This document shows positions 32,440-43,880 of a stretch of 64,000 nucleotides of DNA, in pieces (position 1 is the stretch's first letter; each line of letters opens with the position of its first letter). The notes under the pieces were generated by a model. The model was not told the origin of the DNA and did no database searches. It saw only the letters and a list, made by a program, of their open reading frames with translations. The stretch is from Plumapathes pennacea (taxonomy: Eukaryota > Cnidaria > Anthozoa > Antipatharia > Myriopathidae). The translations under genes were made by a program, and so were the position numbers. The stretch is from NCBI GenBank assembly GCA_964036295.1, contig OZ038472.1, forward strand, positions 7,090,001 through 7,154,000, in the 5' to 3' direction.

Positions 32440-35319
32440 AACCTAAATTCCTGGTGATAGGAAGATGAGAGAGCCTTTTTGAACGACTTTAATGTTTGAT
32501 TGTCTTTCAGATTGTTTGCTAATCCATTCCAAGTCTAGGGCCGCAGTACTTGAAACTTTTTTTATTCCGTTCTCGGTAGTGGAAGAGAAAGGTTTTGGTT
32601 CTTTCCTCTTAAGCTATAAATGAAGTTTTCGCTATAAGATTTAAACAGGTCAGCTTTGTTATTAAGCATCTTGAACATAGCAACAGCTTTGTGTTCGTTG
32701 CGTCTCTCAACTAGCGTATTCCAACCTAGATCGGAACGGATTTCATGCGATCTGACTTCGTACCCCTGACGAGTGATGACCCGGGCTGCACGATTCTGTA
32801 GTTTTTGCAGTCTTTCGGCTGAAGTTTTAGGTAGTGTATCCCAGGCTACATCACAGTAGTCAAATAAGGGGAGAATTAATGAGCAATAGATAGTTACTGC
32901 GGTTTTGGTCGATATAAATGGTCTCAATTGGCGTAGACCCGAAATTGCTGGGGATATTTTCTTCGAGATATAATCTACGTGGTCAGCCTATTGTGCTTAC
33001 AATTATTGTGCTTACTCATCAATGTAGACTCCTATTGATTTAGCAGATTTCACCCTTTTTATTGGGATACCGTTCATTGAAATCTGTGGAACACATGTAA
33101 TTTTTCCAAGGTTTGAGTCAGATCCTATGAAAAGTTGCTCAGTCTTACTAACATTGAGACTTAACGTGTTGGCTAGAAGCCAATCTCCAATACTGATAAG
33201 GTCACGGTCGATATTGTGTATGATTTTGTTCAGTGATAACCCGGACGTGGTAATATTGGTGTCATCCGCGTACATTCTAGGTGTTGAATAATGAAGGGAG
33301 CAAGGGAGATCGTTTATATATAACAGAAATAGCAGGGGACCAAGGATGGATCCTTGGAGGACCCCGCATGTTATCTTTCTGGGGGATGAGATTTTCCCGT
33401 TTACACAGCATAATTGTTCTCTATCTGTGAGATACGATTTGAACCATTTACAGAACCTGTCTCCCACTCCATATAACGATAACTTTTTGAGCAAGATGCT
33501 GTGATCGACCGTGTCGAATGCTTTGGAAAGGTCCAAAAATATTACAGAGTTAATTAGCCCTTTATCTAAATTTGAAAGCCATAAAGTTGTGGCGTCCAGT
33601 AAAGCATAAAGCGTGGAATATAAAGGGCGAAATCCTGTTTTCATCGTTCAGGTACTTATAGATTTGGTTAAACACAAGTCTTTCAAACACTTTGGCAATA
33701 GCAGGAATTACCGAAATGGGTCAATAGTTATCAAGGAGATCTTTTTCCTTCGTCTTATGCAGTGGAGTGACTTTTGCCCTTTTCCATTCTGATGGGAATA
33801 CACTTTTTTCAATTGATTTGTTAAATAGCTTTGTAAGAGATTTTGTTATTACTGGTGCCGCCTCTTTGATGAGGCAACACGGAATCTCGTCCAGGCCAGT
33901 AGCTTTTGCTGGAGATACTGATGTCAGTACTTTCAACACTGTGTCTCTGTCCACTGGTTGTAAGTGGAAAGAGGATAGTGTTGGCGTGATGTATTCCTCA
34001 AATGATTTTGAGGACTCGCCTAATGTTGAAGCTAATCGAGGGCCTATATCAGTAAAATGTTGATTAAATATTTCAGCCATTTGATTTGTGTCGTTAATTG
34101 AACGCCCTTCTGTCCTTATCGAAGTTATATTGTTATCTTTCTTGGTGTTTCGAGACATTACTTGATTGATAGTTCTCCAAATTTCCCTCGAGTTGCCAGA
34201 GTTTTTGGCAAAATGATTGTGATAGTACAAGGCTTTGGTCTTTTTAATTTCATTATTAGTTGCATTTTTAGCACGTTTATAGTTCGCCCAGTCCAATGGA
34301 TTATTAGATTTTATAGCAGCCTTTTTAAGGCTGTCTCTCTCTATAATTCGTTTTCTAACGTTTCCGTTTATCCAAGGAGATTTCTTGTTCTTGATTCGTT
34401 TTCGTTTAAGAGGGGCGTGTTTGTCAGCAACAGTAAGAAAGATACTCTTCCAACGCATCCACATATCATTCGGATCGTCAAGGTCCATAGTGTCCTCCGA
34501 AAGTAGCATATCCAAGTCCTCTCTAAATTCTTCAGTGTTAAAATGCTTCATTTGACGTACTCTAGACATCTTTGGCTTTGTTTTTGAGGGAATTGCAATT
34601 TTTCGAATGACATAAATTAGGCTGTGGTCACTTATGCTCAACTGTAATACTCCAGAGGACACTACTCTGTTGGGATTGTTAGTCAGTGCAACGTCAATTA
34701 AAGTACGGCTACTTTCTGTGATGCGGGTTGGTTCAGTTATAAGTTGTGCAAATTGATATTCTTCATTAATTAATTTTAGTTTCTGTGTTGGACGGTCCGA
34801 TTGATTAGCTAGCAAGTTACAATTGAGGTCGCCCAGGAAATATACTTTTTTATCTTCACTGTCAAGTGTCTCTATTATATTAGTGAAAGAATGGAAAAAA
34901 GTATCGACATCTGAACCTGGAGGTCTATAGCACGAGACGACAGTGAAGGCCCGGCTATTTGGTTTTTCTATTTCAATACATAGTGCTTCTATTTCGTCTG
35001 AAAGTAGATCAGATCTGATATTGAAGTTTATAGTACTTCGCATGTACATACAAACGCCACCACCATTCCGATTTCGGTCTCTCGTTATAAGATCGTAGCC
35101 TGAAAGCTCGATATGGTTGTTATGAACTGTACAGCTTAGTCGGGTTTCGTTAATTGCTAATAAATCAAGAGTTTGATTTTCTATCCAGATTCTTAATTCA
35201 TCTATGTGTGCTGTTAGGCTTGCAATATTTAGAGAAGCCATTTTGAAACCTCGAGTTTTAGGTATCACATTCTCAGGTATTCGCCCAGTAACTAAGCTCT
35301 GCTCTTCATTTCCTATCAC
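32440..35319 (-). pseudogene. LINE B ORF2: endonuclease and reverse transcriptase
   Basis: The first 532-codon frame (35319-33721) holds the endonuclease: MASLNIASL, AINETRL, CYRPPGS, LGDLNCN and SDHSLIYV. A linker follows, then RT start (ATGLDEIPCCLIK, EWKRAKVTPLHK). After a stop at 33720 the palm continues (33644-33012): FLDLSKAFDTVDH, GVLQGSILGPLLFLLYINDL and the YADD box. The thumb and C-terminal block (FDYCDVAWD, LQNRAARVIT) is at 32927-32562 and runs past a stop to about 32440. The endonuclease half is fully open; breaks cluster in the RT half. Confidence 0.85.
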
Positions 35320-35328
35320 TGTAGAAAT

Positions 35329-35946
35329 TCAATGTTCAGCTCTTAAGTACGAATTTATCTCTTTAGCGAACACTGCAATACCTTTCTTGTTGAGGTGTAT
35401 CCCCTTTGTGGTAAGGCAGGACTCGTCAATGTGGTGACTAATCATCGACCAGTTGCGTGAGCGGCAGTATGACCGCAGCTCCTTGTTCACCTTCTGGATT
35501 TTTGTGGCCAGGGCATCATCGTCTGCGCGGAAGGTCAACTCAGAGATGGTCAGTCTTGTGTCGGGATGAAGTTGGTTGATTTCGTCTCATAGGTTGAGTA
35601 TCTTGTCAGCGATAGTTGTCGGGGTATCGGGAGAGAGATTATTAGTGCCAACATGCAGGATGACATGGTCAGGCAGCTGTCGTATCACTGGTTTTATGTA
35701 ATCTCGCATGTCTTCCACATTCGCGCCGGAGAACGATTTGACGAAGACTTTATTTTCTTTGTTTCCCATCCGCCAGCCTTCTAGTTTTGAAATGATAGAG
35801 TCACCGACGATAAACGTAGATGTAGAGGCTGGAGTGGTGGTTGGTTGCTTACCTATCTTGTTGCGATGATTTGCATTTGCATTTGAGAGAGGCAACCCCC
35901 TCCCCAGTCTCTTACGGCCAATTCTATTTTTCGTGCTTTTCGCCAC
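35329..35946 (-). pseudogene. LINE B ORF1: SGNH esterase
   Basis: VGDSIISKL gives the block I Ser. SFSGANVEDM and HVGTNNLSPDT give blocks II and III, and KGIHLNKKG carries the block V His. One in-frame TGA near 35584-35586 separates the halves, with homology continuing through it. N-terminus is basic. Its stop lies 10 bases before the ORF2 start region. Confidence 0.75.
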
Positions 35947-36562
35947 CGGGGAAAGGAAGGAGGGCCTGATTGCAGGTTACTTGTTTCTTAAACAAGGACC
36001 CTGACTATGAAAGGACCGTTGGACAGGCCAAGCTGTCACTCATTTCGCTCCAGACCTCGAGCCGTGAGCATCACCACCAATGCGCTTTTACATTTCAGTG
36101 ATAACAGCCAAAGAGAGAGAGAGAGAGATAACTAAAGCGTATAACTAAACACATTATACACAATACCTTCTGAAATTTTATTTTATTACTTTGAGCTCGA
36201 GAGTATTTATTAGGAATGTCAATTGTACTACTATTTTAATTTAGCTTTAGGATAACACGTAAAGAAATGAAATCGACAATATGAGTACGAGCGCAATGCG
36301 AATTTCCCGCCTAGACCAACGGGTCTTTGGCTCAACCAGATATCCGCAGGATCAAAGGTCCTTGCTTGCACGGTTTTTGATTACAGCGATAGACACAACA
36401 TTTACACAGAATAAAGAAAGTGTTTCTCGTTACCTGCCGCTAAGGAGAGCAAATCTCGGTTTGCGTGAACGCATCAACTCTTCCGTTGGCCGAAGGAAGG
36501 AACACGACGACTAGACACATGTCCCCGTTCTTGCTGCTCAAAAGAATCTAAAAGCCGTTCCT

Positions 36563-36769
36563 ACGGTGGCCCAGAAGGCTCAACACAAAAAAAAAAATAC
36601 AACGCAAATTAAAAGAGCACAACACAAATAAAAACATCACAACGCAAATAAAATATTAAAAAATAGCACAAAAAAAATCGCAGCTCTAATAAAAAAAGTC
36701 GCAAAGCAAACAAAAAAGTCGCAACACAAACAAAAAAGTCGCAACACAACGACAGAGGGACTGGGCTCG
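36563..36769 (+). repeat. Left terminal inverted repeat (subterminal repeat-rich)
   Basis: Pairs with 41605-41813. The outer 37 or so bases are near-perfect. Then come short direct repeats of two classes (CAACGCAAATAAAAA, and GTCGCAA-CAAACAAAAAA, each 19-20 bp), and the arm ends with GACAGAGGGACTGGGCTCGA. Repeated units are the usual layout of transposase binding sites. Confidence 0.85.
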
Positions 36770-36860
36770 AGTTATCTCTGACCAAGTTGACTGAAGGCTC
36801 TGTAAGATTTTCGCGCGAAAACAGATCATATTCCAGTGTGAGAAACACTTCCTAACTGCC

Positions 36861-39800
36861 ATGTTTTGTTCACGCTGTGGGAAGGAGGTGAATCAAGATG
36901 CGAAATTTTGCTGCAATTGTGGAACGTCCGTTTCGATTGCACCATCTGCCATTCAACCAACACCAACCTGTGGCATAGAAGAGTTTAAAAAGAGGAAAGA
37001 GGCTGAAAGACGCTCAAAATTCCAGCCCAAATCCAAGCGAGGTAAAACTGGTAACAAAATGGAAAAACCGGTTCCACCAAAACATGTCGCTATAAATATT
37101 GGCTTCATGAAGTATACCAATGGGTATTTGAAGAAATGCCGCGGTAAACTCTTCCGATCAGAGTTCCTCCATCGGCGAATGCTGCTATGGTAAAGGAGAA
37201 AGCTGTGCGCAAGCACGCAAATCATGATAAATCTGTCCTCGATGGAGTCGACTATGCACTACTTTACCCCGATGGCAGCCAGGTTGTCTTCCTGCCAGGA
37301 TCGTTTGATCCATTTATCCTAGAAAAATACAGAGACGACCTCGGAAGGAATTACAGCCGAATAACGCTGTTCATTGCCCTAAAAGATGACTATCTCGCAG
37401 CGGAAATGGAAGAATTTGAAGGCTCCAAGTACGAAAAGAACGGCGATACCGGCGATGAGAGCGAGTTCGAAAAGAGTGTCTTTGACGACTGCACAGACAT
37501 CAGTCACAAGTTGGACGGTACCCCAAAGCATGCCGTGATAGATATAACTGGAGATCAACCTGGGCCATCTAGTGATAATGGAGTAGACTCCATGGCAGAA
37601 TGTCCAACCTGCTTCGGGCAATTTCCAATCAAGATAATAGCTGACCACGCAGACTCATGCTGCGATGTATGGGTTGGAGAAATAGAGGAAACAGAGACAG
37701 ATTATGATTTCTGCCCGCCTCAGGTTAATACGGTGGCTGCTTTAGAAGACGTAAACCTGAATGGTGTCATTGAAAGCTTGGTGCAGTTCGTCCCGGAAGC
37801 GAAGCAGGTGAATCTGCGCGTCCGCCGGAAGGACTTATGGGCAGACGTGAAAAAGGTCCATGAAAGAGGAAAGCTGTCCCCAGGTCACCCTTTGAAAATA
37901 CAGTTCATTGGAGAGCCAGCAGTGGATGATGGGGGTCCCCTTCGTGAGTTTTTTTCAGGTAAATTAAATATGGGATAGTGCCTAGTAACTTTTGCATACA
38001 TCATAGACTGAAATATGTACTTACAACTGACTTTCAAATTTTATTTTGCTGAAAACATGAGATATGCTGAGGTAGAACAATTGAATGTCACTACCAACCA
38101 TAAGTTATTGCCTCGCATTAGCTCTCTATACCTTTTACTAATTAATAATATTAATCAATTCCTTTTTTTTTTTCCAGAAATACTGGCAATCATAGAGAGG
38201 AAGCTTTTCATATCTGGAAAGCCTATCACATCGACCATCTCTCTTAGCGGCAATGATTTTTACTTGGCTGGATTGCTGATGATTACATCAGTTCTACAAG
38301 GTGGGACAGCACCATCCTTTTTAGACCCAGGTGTGTATCGGTACTTGACAAACCAGCCACTGTCTCCAGAAGACAATGATGCAAAGTACAAAGATGCTGC
38401 CAAGAAGGTATCTACTACAGCAGTTTTCAAATGATTATAAAAAATAAACAGTGAAAACTAAATTAACAATCACTTACAATCAGCATTAAGTTACAATTTG
38501 GCTCCCAGTCAGCCAATTTCCAAGCATCATACTTAGTCAGTTCACATAGACAGTACACTATTCTTTAATATGAACCCAAATGAGTATAATTAGCAGTATA
38601 GTGAAATCTATTCACGTACAATATTTTCGTTTATATGTTGATTTTTGTTCCCTTAAGATTCAGTCAATAACCATTGTAAAGGATCTACAAGATGTCCTTC
38701 TGCAGGATGATGTTTTTGAAGTCCTTGAAGAGATTGGATATGCTGGGGTACCCAGCAGAGAAACTCTCATTTCCTCATCAGATATCATACAGTGAGTATG
38801 ACACATTTTACTTTATTGTGACAGTGAAATATCACTACCTGCACTCCACTGTTGATGAATCTGCTTCAGTAACAGAGGGAACTGGCTTGGCTTTACTACA
38901 GGGTCTTGATGGATGGGGCACACATAACTTAAGTTAGAGGTCATTTGATTTAGAGCCTGTTCTTAGTTTGAGCACATGTTTTAAAACAAATGCTCCTTAC
39001 TAATGCATAGCACACTACATGGAGTTGAGTACTTTTGTCAAACATAATTATCCAATTGCAGGTCAATTTGCATCAAGAGCCAGATGTGCTCCTTCCTACC
39101 CCAACTGATGCAGTTAGAACAGGGCCTCAGCAGCTGTGGTGTCCTAGCATCTGCAAAGAAGTATCCTAAACTGTGGGAACCTGTTTTCACTTCAGGTTGT
39201 GTTGCATGCACACCCACAGCTGAAGACTTTCTGAATGATCTCATTGTTGATTTTAGCCTCTCCCAAATCAGAAAGGAGAAGGAGATTGATGTGTACAAGT
39301 TATTTTGTGACTTTGTGGAGTCTTTAGAGGAAGAAGGTATCTTTATTATCCATTAGTGTTTATCCTTCTTGGTAACAAAAGAAAACATATTTGAAACTGC
39401 TGTAATCCCGTACACATGCCTTTTTCTAAAACTGCTAGACCAGAAAGTGTAGCAACAAAGAACTTGAAGAATGTAAAGATTACTGCCAGAGCTGGAAATT
39501 GCAAAAACATGGTCATCAATATTAAGGAAATCTGGAGTTTGCAAAATTTTCGGATAGTACAAGAGAATACAATCCTACCTTGCACCTGCAGGAGAGTGGA
39601 ACTAAATTTAGTGTTTTAATAACATTTATTAATACGAACGGTAACATGTTGATATTACCAATATAAACATTCTTTATTTTTATTAGGTTCAGGTGATATC
39701 ACTATTGGTGACCTGATGAAATGGCTGTCAGGCTCTGGAACAGTTCCTGTGCTTGGATTCCAGAAGAAGTTTTCTATTTCTTTTGTACATGGTTGTAGAG

Positions 39801-39937
39801 ATGCTTGCAGGTGCCGGCCTACTGCTTCAACATGTGATCTGTTGCTAAAGTTGCCAGTGCACATCAACAACTTGCAGGAAATGGACACTATCATGACCTC
39901 TGCACTGAAAGACTGCACTGGTTTTGGCTTTGTGTAA
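36861..39937 (+). CDS. HECT-domain E3 ubiquitin ligase-like gene (transposon cargo)
   Basis: Five exons with GT-AG junctions: 36861-37958, 38178-38407, 38658-38791, 39062-39336, 39687-39937. Phases agree at every junction. One frameshift lies near 37148 (one A missing after GGTAAA); restoring the count gives about 662 codons. Residues 3-20 form a zinc ribbon (CSRC ... CCNC). A UBZ-like CPTC-x11-H-x3-C lies at about 247-266. The HECT domain runs from IQFIGEPAVDDGGPLREFFS through ALLQGG-like SVLQGGTAPSFLDP and SALKDCTGFGF, with catalytic Cys at about 629 in ASTCDLLLKLP. It resembles G2E3-type HECT proteins. A HECT ligase accepts ubiquitin on that Cys and transfers it to substrate; the substrate here is unknown. 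It lies wholly inside the transposon and converges on the transposase gene. Confidence 0.85.
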
Positions 39938-40076
39938 TGTGTATTTTATCTGGGAAACACAAAACCTCTTTGCTTGTTATTGTTACGAGATATTGCCCAT
40001 GTCACCATTTCATTTTTGCACTTTCAAATTAGAAGCTGACATCTGTGATTTTTTGTTGCCCTGGTTTATGGTAAAA

Positions 40077-41558
40077 TTATCTGTTTGCAATGTCAATTAA
40101 TCTCAGAAATAAACTATATGCTTCATCAGTACTCTTTGGGTATTGGAAATTATCATTTTCCATAACATAATGGAAATATTCCTGATACAAGTTCAGTTCA
40201 CATTCGTGACTGTCAAGTTCATCCAAATGAAGTTCCATTTCACGCACTGTGTCTGCTGGTACAGGCACCATACAATCAGAGCTTCCAGAGCGTTGTGGTA
40301 GATAGTACAGGACATCGGGTACACCAGGAACAGTGCCATGTCTGGATGGGCGAATTCTGTGGGTATTCCAGTGTTTCTTCACATTATCCAGATCCTCTTG
40401 CAACACACCATTATAGCAAAACCATAAACACTCTGTGTGTAACTGACTTCCTAAGTCTAATATTCCACTTTCAACCATACCTTTAAATAGATCTATCCAC
40501 CAGGAAGACCTGCCTCTTCTTAGGAAGGACCACCAACACTCAATTCTCTGGTTGCTTGGAGATGTGCCATACCTATGTGATTTTTCTCCAGCAAATTGAT
40601 CACTTCCATGTTGCCTGAAATATGTTTGCATTGCAGCCATTGTTCCATTTTCTGTCCCACAGTCAGTTCTTACAAGTATTGGGCAACCAGAGTTTTCTGA
40701 GACACAGTCCAGAAAAAAACTCGCAATAGCTTCTGGTTTGTTGTTGGATCTAGCAACTTCTAGCCAGAGAATTTTTCGGCTGTACCCATCTATGGCTCCA
40801 TGTATGGGGAAGCCAAATGGTTTCAATTTGTCGTACCCTAAAAGAGTCAATATAAATTAATGTGAAACTATTTGTAATATTGCATGTATGCATCAGTTTT
40901 CAAGCTGTTCAAACAGTGGAAATAATTTTATAAGCCAAGACCTTGACAATGATACATCTCTTAAAATGTATATTTTAAATGATTGACCAAACTAGGAGCA
41001 TAATAAATTCCCTGTCAAAACATAATTAGTACGTAGTCAGTTAGGAGAATTTTGATGATAGGGAGCAACAGAACAGCTATTTTAGTTGAGTTTTGATTCC
41101 TATCGAATTGCGTAAGTTAAGCAACTGAAATGTTTAAAAAGCTCACCGTCAACATGCCAGCAGAAGTTGGGACCATAACTCAAGTATCGCCGTCTTGCCA
41201 ATCTCCTGCTTCTTCTTTGCTGACTATTTGCAGGGTCCAGTTCTCGTACAAGCTCAGCAACCCGCTGCCTCGGAACGTGAATGTGATGATTTAATCGTAG
41301 TGAGTGCCAAACAGCCCTATATCCACGAAGCTCACCAGGCCCCGAAATTTCTTGACGAACGATGTCCTTGAGTTTTTCTTCATCTATTTCAACACCTCTC
41401 CTTCGTAAGCCGTAGTCTCTTAACCTTCGCTTAAGAGTGGCTAAACTAATAACAATCTCGTGTCGATGTACTAAGAAGTCGAGAATTACTTTGTTTTCAA
41501 ACCCTTGATGAAAGTAATGTTCTAGAATGCTTCTCAGCTCATCACGATCGTCTGCCAT
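40077..41558 (-). CDS. IS3-like DDE integrase/transposase
   Basis: Two exons, 41558-41147 and 40837-40077, give about 390 residues with a phase-1 junction joining CWHVDG to YDKLKPFG. The N-terminal third is helical with HTH character (ILDFLVHRHEIVISLATLKR). The catalytic core (rve-like) has Asp136 in WHVDG, Asp196 in RTDCGTENG and Glu237 in QRIECWW, so all three acidic residues are present; the intron falls just after the first. Frame is fully open in both exons. It should cut and join the 36563 and 41813 ends. Similar genes are common in cnidarian and fish genomes, usually annotated as integrase core proteins. Confidence 0.87.
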
Positions 41559-41604
41559 CGGAAAATGGCGGGAGAGACAGCGCGGTTACCATTCGGGGGA
41601 TATT

Positions 41605-41813
41605 CGAGCCCAGCCCCTTTGTCGTTGTGTTGCGACTTTTTTGTTTGCTTTGCGACTTTTTTTTATTAGCGTTGCGACTTTTTTGTTTGCTTTGCGACTT
41701 TTTTTATTTGCGTTGTAATGTTTTTATTTGCGTTGTTATGTTTTTATTTGTGTTGTGATTCTTTTTATTTGCGTTGTATTTTTTTTTTGTGTTGAGCCTT
41801 CTGGGCCACCGTA
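41605..41813 (-). repeat. Right terminal inverted repeat (subterminal repeat-rich)
   Basis: Inverse of 36563-36769, with the same GTTGCGACTTTTTTGTTTGC and TTTTTATTTGCGTTGT unit series. It has one or two more units than the left arm, so the arrays have changed in copy number. The transposase ATG is at 41558, 46 bases inside it. Confidence 0.85.
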
Positions 41814-41819
41814 CGTTCC

Positions 41820-42715
41820 AACATCCTAACATTTCCTAGTGACGTTTGGCCAGTTATCGAAAGTACATTCTTCGCATGTTGAATGTGCGTCTTCAATCCT
41901 TTGAGGCGATCCTCCATACGGGATTCCACTTCTAGTTGGATGGTAAAATCGCAGTCGAGGAGCTCAAGAGGTCGTTAATTTCGGCTTTTTGGTACAAGAA
42001 TGATCCATAATAACCAGCTACGCAAAAATTGGAAAGCTAAGCGATCGCGTGCGCGCGAGAAACCGCTCAATTGAAGGTGGAAGAGAACAACGACAATTGT
42101 TCAACTTCCGCCATCAATGGAGCAGTGTATAACTAGAAATACGATAATCGCATATATCCCCTCGCTCAGTAGTGGGTTTTCGGAAAGCGGGATTCTTGTT
42201 TATTTTCGGTTCGGAGATTATTTAAATTTTTTTTGCAAACCACGGCTGTGTAGCGACGTCACCAGTCGGCCGCTTAAAAAATCTTTGTTGCACGGCAGTC
42301 TGGTTTAGTTCAAACAACGTGCACAGTCTGCAATTTTCGTAGACACTAAGCTGAACTTCAAAATTCGCTGAGACAACATTTACACGCAACTACAGAATAC
42401 TCCCGAGGCTTGAAAGCCAAGCAAAGTCGATCTTGGACACCGAAATTTTTATGAATTTCAAGAAAAGCGACGATTTCTCCAGCCAATGCTTTATCCTAAT
42501 CACATACGTGTATGTTTTTTTTTTTTTTTTTTTTTACTTTATAAGTTTAATACGCTTCTTCGAGTGTGACAAAATTTAGAGCCGTCAAAGCGAGTCGCTT
42601 GTTTACACGCTTTCGAAGTCTCGGGACCGTGTGAATTTTGGCAGGGATTCAATTTTGAACACAACAGCTTTTCAAACGCAGTTTGACGATTTTAAAATCT
42701 TTGACAGAAAAAAGA
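41820..42715. other. Unassigned stretch
   Basis: No supported gene. It contains a poly(T) run at 42512-42536 and short chance ORFs. Confidence 0.3.
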
Positions 42716-42716
42716 A

Positions 42717-42820
42717 ATCAAGTCACTAAATAATAGAAGGTCCGATTGTATTGAGTGAGCAAACCCGGTCACTAAATAATACAAGGTCCGATTGTGTTGA
42801 GCGAGTATCTTACGGGGTCC
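42717..42820 (+). repeat. 52-bp tandem duplication
   Basis: GTCACTAAATAATA(G/C)AAGGTCCGATTGT(A/G)TTGAG(T/C)GAG occurs twice, at about 42721 and 42771, with few differences. Confidence 0.75.
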
Positions 42821-43525
42821 CACTAGTAGACAATAATATACAATAGACTGTAATTGTTTAATTTGGAATGCAGTGGCCGGATATTTTCTACTTTAATAGC
42901 CCTCATAAAGCAAAAGCACTTCAACCCGGTTACATTTTATCCTTGAATACAGTGGCTGAGGTCACACTAGAAACTTAAAGCGCGCTTTAGGGGTCGAAAT
43001 CGTGCTTTACAAAGCCGTGCGATTTAATCACGCTTTAGGAGACGTAACCTTCAGGTTTCCTTTGGCTGTCAAATATGACAGCCAACATCCGAATCCCATT
43101 AAAGGTTTCACCCGAAAACAGGTGGATCAGCTTTTTTCTGAGCACATTGCCCGTCGCAAATGTTATCATAGCTCTCTTTGCTAATTTTTTACTGTTGATT
43201 AGAAAACTTGTTTGGAAAGTGCGGTGTAGGCGATTCAAAAGAATTAGGACTATCTTACTTCAGAGACAACGGAGGAGAAGGATTGGCCACAACCGAGAGT
43301 ACGGCCGCCTGTTAATGTGGGTTTTTCCAAGACCACAACATTGATTTTCATCAATTCCCCTGCCCTAGAAGCGGAATGGAGGAGGCATTTTCGGATATTG
43401 AGAGAAACATTTGCTAACATTTGTCAGCAAGTCGGACCAGAGATCGCCAAGGAAGACACCAAAATGCGAAAAGCCATCGAAGTATTAAGACGGACGAAAC
43501 TTGCTCAAAGTCCGAAAAGAACGTG

Positions 43526-43880
43526 ATTGCTCGTGGCGAAGCCGACGAGCTTAGGATTGGAAAGCGTGTCTTCATCATCGTCATATTTTTATTTTTATTA
43601 TTTTTATTTTTATTTTTTTTCTGGGTTACGAATCAGCACACGGTGATTGGTTCATATTTTCACGTGATTTATGATGACGTTTTGTCATCACATGACTTGC
43701 CGGGCGAGCAGTTTCGCCATTTTGAAGGAGATATGTGGGCGATGGAATTGTGCGTTGCTTGCCTTGGTTGGCTCTGTGGATTCTTTTATGGACCGCTCAT
43801 CCTACTTACAAACGAATACGCCGGCTGCGGTAGACCCACACTAAATTTCATTGAGCGGTTTTGGCTTGGGTCGGTCCGTT
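43526..43880 (+). repeat. Dispersed repeat R3 within the 4-kb element
   Basis: Matches 51425-51760 and 21487-21605: ATTGCTCGTGGCGAAGCCGA, CTGGGTTACGAATCAGCACA, CGGTGATTGGTTCA, TATGATGACG and later GGTTTTGGCTTG. The 5' part of the long ORF that starts at 43421 lies in this repeat, so that part is probably not coding. Confidence 0.6.

Larger units (their letters stand above)
32338..36130 (-). mobile_element. LINE B: CR1/L2-like, near full length, broken
   Basis: Minus-strand LINE with ORF1 (SGNH esterase, 35946-35329) and ORF2 (endonuclease-RT, 35319 to about 32440). The 5' end lies near a GA-repeat at 36115-36130. The 3' end appears to be at or beside a 10-bp-stem hairpin (32338-32361). ORF1 has one in-frame TGA. 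ORF2 has stops or frame changes near 33720, 33640, 33000 and 32561. Confidence 0.82.
36563..41813. mobile_element. 5.25-kb IS3-like (IS3EU-type) DNA transposon carrying a HECT gene
   Basis: Perfect 6-bp direct repeats CGTTCC at 36557-36562 and 41814-41819 flank ends TACGGTGGCCCAGAAGGCTC. Inverted repeats of about 207 bp contain repeated GTCGCAA(A/C)(G/A)CAAACAAAAAA and CAACGCAAATAAAAA units. Inside are two convergent genes: HECT-type E3 ligase (plus, 36861-39937) and IS3-like integrase/transposase (minus, 41558-40077). Each starts within about 100 bp of an inverted repeat, so both may be driven from the terminal repeats. The integrase type and a 6-bp duplication fit the IS3EU superfamily as I know it. 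Confidence 0.88.

Noticed and set aside
34162-34506. 114-codon plus-strand ORF in the LINE B region
   Set aside because: Antisense shadow of the well-supported LINE B ORF2.
36600-36750. Regularly spaced ~20-bp direct repeats resembling a CRISPR array
   Set aside because: They lie in a eukaryotic transposon inverted repeat, units are A-rich and directly abutting with no unique spacers, and the mirror array is at the other end.
42952-42965. hAT-type ends (CAGTGGCTGAGG) with an 8-bp duplication
   Set aside because: The right end reads TTTGTGGCTGAGG on the inverse strand, so CAG is not shared, and no 8-bp direct repeat flanks the ends.
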